A stretch of 64,000 bases of DNA from contig NZ_JADQDM010000011.1 in NCBI RefSeq assembly GCF_015694525.1, positions 62,001-126,000 on the forward strand, read 5' to 3'. Below the pieces are notes generated by a model. The model searched no databases. It had not been told where the DNA came from and saw only the letters and a list, made by a program, of their open reading frames with translations. Origin of the DNA: Hymenobacter ruricola (GTDB lineage Bacteria > Bacteroidota > Bacteroidia > Cytophagales > Hymenobacteraceae). The position numbers and the translations under genes were made by a program. Below are positions 61,216-64,000 of this stretch, piece after piece; position 1 is the stretch's first letter, and each line of letters starts with the position of its first letter.

Positions 61216-63206
61216 TACTGCCGAATCAGTATCAGGGCCGAGCTGCCGGGCACCTGCACGCCGCTCATCACTTCGAGCACGTCGAAGCCTTCCTGGTTGA
61301 TTTCTTTGCCGCGCAACACCACCGTGTAGGTCCCGCGCGGCAGGGCCACGCTATCGGCCGAGTGGTTGCCGTTGAAAATGACCGTGATGTCCTGCCAGGG
61401 GTCGCCGCCGGCGTGGTTTTTCAGCTGGTAGGCGATGACGCCGGGGTGGGTGCCGGGTAGAAATTCCAGGTGCTGCTGCACCAGCTCGGCGGTGGGCAGG
61501 CGGAAGGCGGGGTGGGCCCGGCGCAGGGCAATGAGCTTGCGGTAAAAGTCATACACGCCGGCGTATCGGGCCTTGCGCGCCCAGTCGAGCTGGTTCACGC
61601 TGTCGGGCTGATTGAAAGAGTTGTGCGCGCCGCCCTTGGTGCGCAAAAACTCATCGCCGACCGGCAAAAACGGAATGCCCTGCGAGGTAAACACGATGGT
61701 GTTGCTGAGCAAATCCATCTTAATCAGCTCCGCCTCGGAAGCGCCTTTGTTCGAGGCTTTTAGCTTGTCCCAGAGCACCAGGTCGTCGTGGCAGGCCACG
61801 TAGTTGATGGCCTGGGCGGGCGAGCTGGCCCAGGCGGCTTTCGAGTAATTGACCTTGGCGTAATCCACCTGCGGGTGTTGGGTGGCGGCCACGATGCCGA
61901 ACTTCACGCTCTCCTCCAGGCCGGCCTGGCCGCTGGCAAAGCCGGGCTCGGTTTGGCGGGCAAAATGGCCCTTCACGCCGTCGCGCAACTCGTCGCCGAA
62001 GGCCGCAATGCGGTCGAGCTTGCCCATGTTGGCCTTCACGGCGCGCCGGGCTTCGGGCAGGGGTGAGGCCCCGGCGGCCCAGCCCTCGCCATACGTCAGG
62101 ATGCTGTGGTCCTGCAGGTCGAGGGCCACGCGCACGGCGCGCATGGTCTCAATGTCCAGCACGCCCATGAGGTCGAAGCGGAAGCCGTCGGCGTGGTATT
62201 CCTGTGCCCAATACGTCACGGATTCCACGATGAGCTTGCGCACCATGGGCCGCTCCGAGGCCACTTCGTTGCCGCAGGCGGTGGCGTTTGAGTAAGAGCC
62301 GTCGGGGTTGTGGCGGTAGTAGTAGCCGGGCACCAGCTGTTCGAAGCTGCTGCGGGCGGCGTTGGCGGTGTGGTTATACACCACGTCGAGCACCACGCGC
62401 AGGCCCTGGCCGTGCAGGTTCTGCACCAGCTGCTTAAACTCGCTGATGCGGGTGGCGGGGTTGGCGGCGTTGGTCGAATACGAGCCTTCGGGCACGGAGT
62501 AGTGCAGCGGGTCGTAGCCCCAGTTGTAGCGGGCGACGCTGGCCGGCGCGGCTTCATCGAGGCTGGCGAAGTCGTTGGTGGGCAGCAGGTGCACGTGGGT
62601 CAGCCCCAGCTCCACCAGGTGCTCCAGGCCGGTGGTCACGCCTTCGGGGCCGCGGGTGCCGAGCTGGGCCACGCCGAGGTACTTGCCCTTGCGGGTGATG
62701 CCCGACTGCGGGTGCATGCTGAGGTCGCGCACGTGCACTTCGCCGATGACGACGTCGGTGGGCTGCTTCAGGGCCGGGCGCAGGTCGTCGGGCCAGCCGG
62801 GCGGGCTCACGGCGGTGGGGTTGAGCACGGCCCCGCGCTGGCCGTTGATTCCGACGGCATGAGCATACGGGTCGGCCACTTCGGCCATTTTCCTGCCGGC
62901 GATGGTGGCCTGCACCGTGTAGAAGCCGGCGGTGCCGGCGGGCAGGGCAGCCAGCCAGGTGCCGTCTTCGGCCTTGGTCATGGCCAGGTCGGCGGTGGGC
63001 GCGCCGCCGGTGCCGGCCGCGTACAGCTTCAGGTGCAGGGCCTCGGCGGTGGGGGCCCACACGCGCAGGGTGGCCTGGGGCCCGCGCCAGGTCAGGCCCA
63101 GGTCGGGGCCGCGGTACACGGGGTAGCTATCGAAATCGGGCAGGGGCGGAGCGGCCGGGGATTTGGTGGTAGAAAGCAGCACGAGCAACAGGAGGGAGCG
63201 AATCAT
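61215..63206 (-). CDS. pulA: Type I pullulanase (GH13)
   Basis: A 663-residue debranching enzyme acting on alpha-1,6 bonds of pullulan, starch or glycogen. The signal peptide (SLLLLVLLSTTKSPA) makes it secreted. An N-terminal CBM48-like domain (~40-140: LRVWAPTAEALHLKLY) precedes the GH13 barrel. The pullulanase motif YNWGYDPLHYSVPEGSY is clear. The catalytic blocks are VVYNHTA, FRFDLMGVLD (nucleophile Asp345), LTYGEGWAAG (acid/base Glu374) and NYVACHDD. A C-terminal beta domain ends the protein. The start at 63206 is set by the signal peptide. It is convergent with the xylan locus and not part of it. Confidence 0.94.
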   Translation of the reverse strand: MIRSLLLLVLLSTTKSPAAPPLPDFDSYPVYRGPDLGLTWRGPQATLRVWAPTAEALHLKLYAAGTGGAPTADLAMTKAEDGTWLAALPAGTAGFYTVQATIAGRKMAEVADPYAHAVGINGQRGAVLNPTAVSPPGWPDDLRPALKQPTDVVIGEVHVRDLSMHPQSGITRKGKYLGVAQLGTRGPEGVTTGLEHLVELGLTHVHLLPTNDFASLDEAAPASVARYNWGYDPLHYSVPEGSYSTNAANPATRISEFKQLVQNLHGQGLRVVLDVVYNHTANAARSSFEQLVPGYYYRHNPDGSYSNATACGNEVASERPMVRKLIVESVTYWAQEYHADGFRFDLMGVLDIETMRAVRVALDLQDHSILTYGEGWAAGASPLPEARRAVKANMGKLDRIAAFGDELRDGVKGHFARQTEPGFASGQAGLEESVKFGIVAATQHPQVDYAKVNYSKAAWASSPAQAINYVACHDDLVLWDKLKASNKGASEAELIKMDLLSNTIVFTSQGIPFLPVGDEFLRTKGGAHNSFNQPDSVNQLDWARKARYAGVYDFYRKLIALRRAHPAFRLPTAELVQQHLEFLPGTHPGVIAYQLKNHAGGDPWQDITVIFNGNHSADSVALPRGTYTVVLRGKEINQEGFDVLEVMSGVQVPGSSALILIRQ

Positions 63207-63268
63207 GGCTGCAAAGTTCGGGAATTGTACGTAATGAAGACTAGCTGCGGCTAATAAGCTGCAAAAAG

Positions 63269-63370
63269 CCATTATGCCGGGCGCAGCGCAATATCTGGCT
63301 TCCCGCGCTAATTCCAACGATTGGATTCGTAGAAGCACGGTGGATGCTGCTTAGCGCCTGGCATGAGGTT
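63269..63370. repeat. Degenerate palindromic repeat
   Basis: CATTATGCCGGGCGCAGCGC (left) and GCTTAGCGCCTGGCATGAGG (right) are diverged arms of the GCAGAGCG-type element. It lies in the 331-nt gap before the last gene; the rest of that gap holds only the promoter at 63510. Confidence 0.5.
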
Positions 63371-63509
63371 CTTTTTGGTGTGCCTTCCCGTTTCAGGACA
63401 AAGCAAGCCCTCTCCAGAAGGCGCCCTGCCCGGCCGATAAAACGGCCCCCGCCGTCGATACAATCCTCGTTACGGTCGGTTTGGCGGGGTTTTGGAAATG
63501 GGTGCCTGC

Positions 63510-63517
63510 TATGTTTG
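63510..63517 (+). promoter_or_regulatory. -7 box before the final gene
   Basis: TATGTTTG is a perfect TAnnTTTG box 20 nt before the ATG at 63538. This argues against the ATG that lies inside the box at 63511. Confidence 0.55.
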
Positions 63518-63537
63518 TTTCGCTTTCCTCCTGTGCT

Positions 63538-64000
63538 ATGGCCGTCCTCACCCCCCGGCGCTACCTCACCCCGCTCATTCACGTGCTGGTGTGGGGCTTG
63601 TTCGGACTCACGTTCTTGCTGTTTCAGCCGCTCACCGGCCGGCTCACCATGCCCCCGCAGTTCTGGCTGAAGCAGGGGCTGCTGTTCTGCGTGTGGGTGG
63701 CCACGTTCTACCTCACGGCTAAAGTCTTGGTGCCGCGGCTGCTGTTTCAGGGGCGCACGGGCTGGTTCATTCTGGCGCTGGTGGGCGTCACGGTGGGGGT
63801 GCTGCTGTTCAGCAAGCTGCTGGAGTCCGCCCTGAACCTGCCCGCGCTCATGGACAAGGCCTTTATTGCCGTGGCGGGCCGGCCCCGGCTCACCCCGCGC
63901 GGCCCCCGCTTCGATTCCATGGGCCTGCTCACCACCATGTTTGTGCTGGGCATCAGCACCTGCATCACGGTGGTGCAGAAGTGGCAAAAAGACGCCCAGG
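63538..64000 (+). CDS. LytS/YehU-like sensor histidine kinase, N-terminal part
   Basis: Open frame of 154 codons running off the window. The visible part has about four membrane helices: YLTPLIHVLVWGLFGLTFLL; LLFCVWVATFYLTAKVLV; WFILALVGVTVGVLLFSKLL; and SMGLLTTMFVLGISTCITVV. WQKDAQ follows, as at the start of the linker before the His_kinase domain in Bacteroidota LytS/YehU proteins. The catalytic part lies beyond the window, so the call is tentative. Such kinases usually sit beside a LytTR regulator. The ATG at 63538 is used because a perfect -7 box precedes it. Confidence 0.6.
   Translation, partial: MAVLTPRRYLTPLIHVLVWGLFGLTFLLFQPLTGRLTMPPQFWLKQGLLFCVWVATFYLTAKVLVPRLLFQGRTGWFILALVGVTVGVLLFSKLLESALNLPALMDKAFIAVAGRPRLTPRGPRFDSMGLLTTMFVLGISTCITVVQKWQKDAQ

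Noticed and set aside
63511..63537. Earlier ATG for the last gene
   Set aside because: It lies inside a perfect -7 promoter box, so it would precede the transcript start.

Overview
The window reads as chromosome from a high-GC member of the Bacteroidota, most likely Hymenobacteraceae (Hymenobacter-like). The reasons are SusC/SusD-type outer-membrane proteins, a type IX secretion C-terminal tail on a glycosidase, promoters with the Bacteroidota -7 box TAnnTTTG (for example 21-28, 4336-4343, 6228-6235, 40709-40716, 63510-63517), GC-rich codon use, and many ~100-bp palindromic repeat elements between genes. The taxonomy is an inference from sequence style; there is no rRNA here.

Layout. 1-6 kb: an sce7726-like protein, then three secreted glycosidases on the minus strand (GH30, GH5 with a beta-trefoil and sorting tail, GH30) that look aimed at beta-glucans, then an unusual tRNA gene with its own promoter and terminator. 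6.5-20 kb: housekeeping and unknown genes (DNA polymerase IV, Prc-type tail protease, a multi-PAS histidine kinase, a HAD phosphatase, a CocE-type hydrolase), separated by palindromic repeats. 19.4-32.2 kb: a large AsmA-like protein, two sensor kinases (one a hybrid with about six PAS domains), a lipoprotein and a sigma-54 response regulator. 32.3-39.1 kb: a minus-strand five-gene set (coiled-coil protein, membrane-anchored PspA-like protein, substrate-binding protein fused to an OmpA domain, ABC permease, ABC ATPase). A REP-associated transposase (RAYT) and its cognate REP palindromes have colonised it. This is my best candidate for an undescribed system.

39.4-61.1 kb is a glucuronoarabinoxylan utilisation locus. 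It has a LacI-type regulator with an N-terminal zinc ribbon, and a divergent promoter region with a perfect 34-bp palindrome. These are followed by mannonate dehydratase, GH67 alpha-glucuronidase, an SDR that probably makes mannonate, SusC, SusD, a sialate-O-acetylesterase-like deacetylase, xylulokinase, xylose isomerase, GH51 arabinofuranosidase, GH10 xylanase and GH115 glucuronidase. Inferred flow: the GH10, GH115, GH51 and esterase enzymes trim the polymer; SusCD imports oligomers; GH67 frees glucuronate. Xylose goes through XylA/XylB and glucuronate through the SDR and UxuA. No beta-xylosidase, uronate isomerase or KDG kinase is seen here. After this come a type I pullulanase and the start of a LytS/YehU-like histidine kinase cut by the window end.

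Three families of palindromic repeats are present. Several sit so tightly against genes that their terminal GTAG supplies the stop codon. All functional assignments rest on motif reading by eye; no database search was run.
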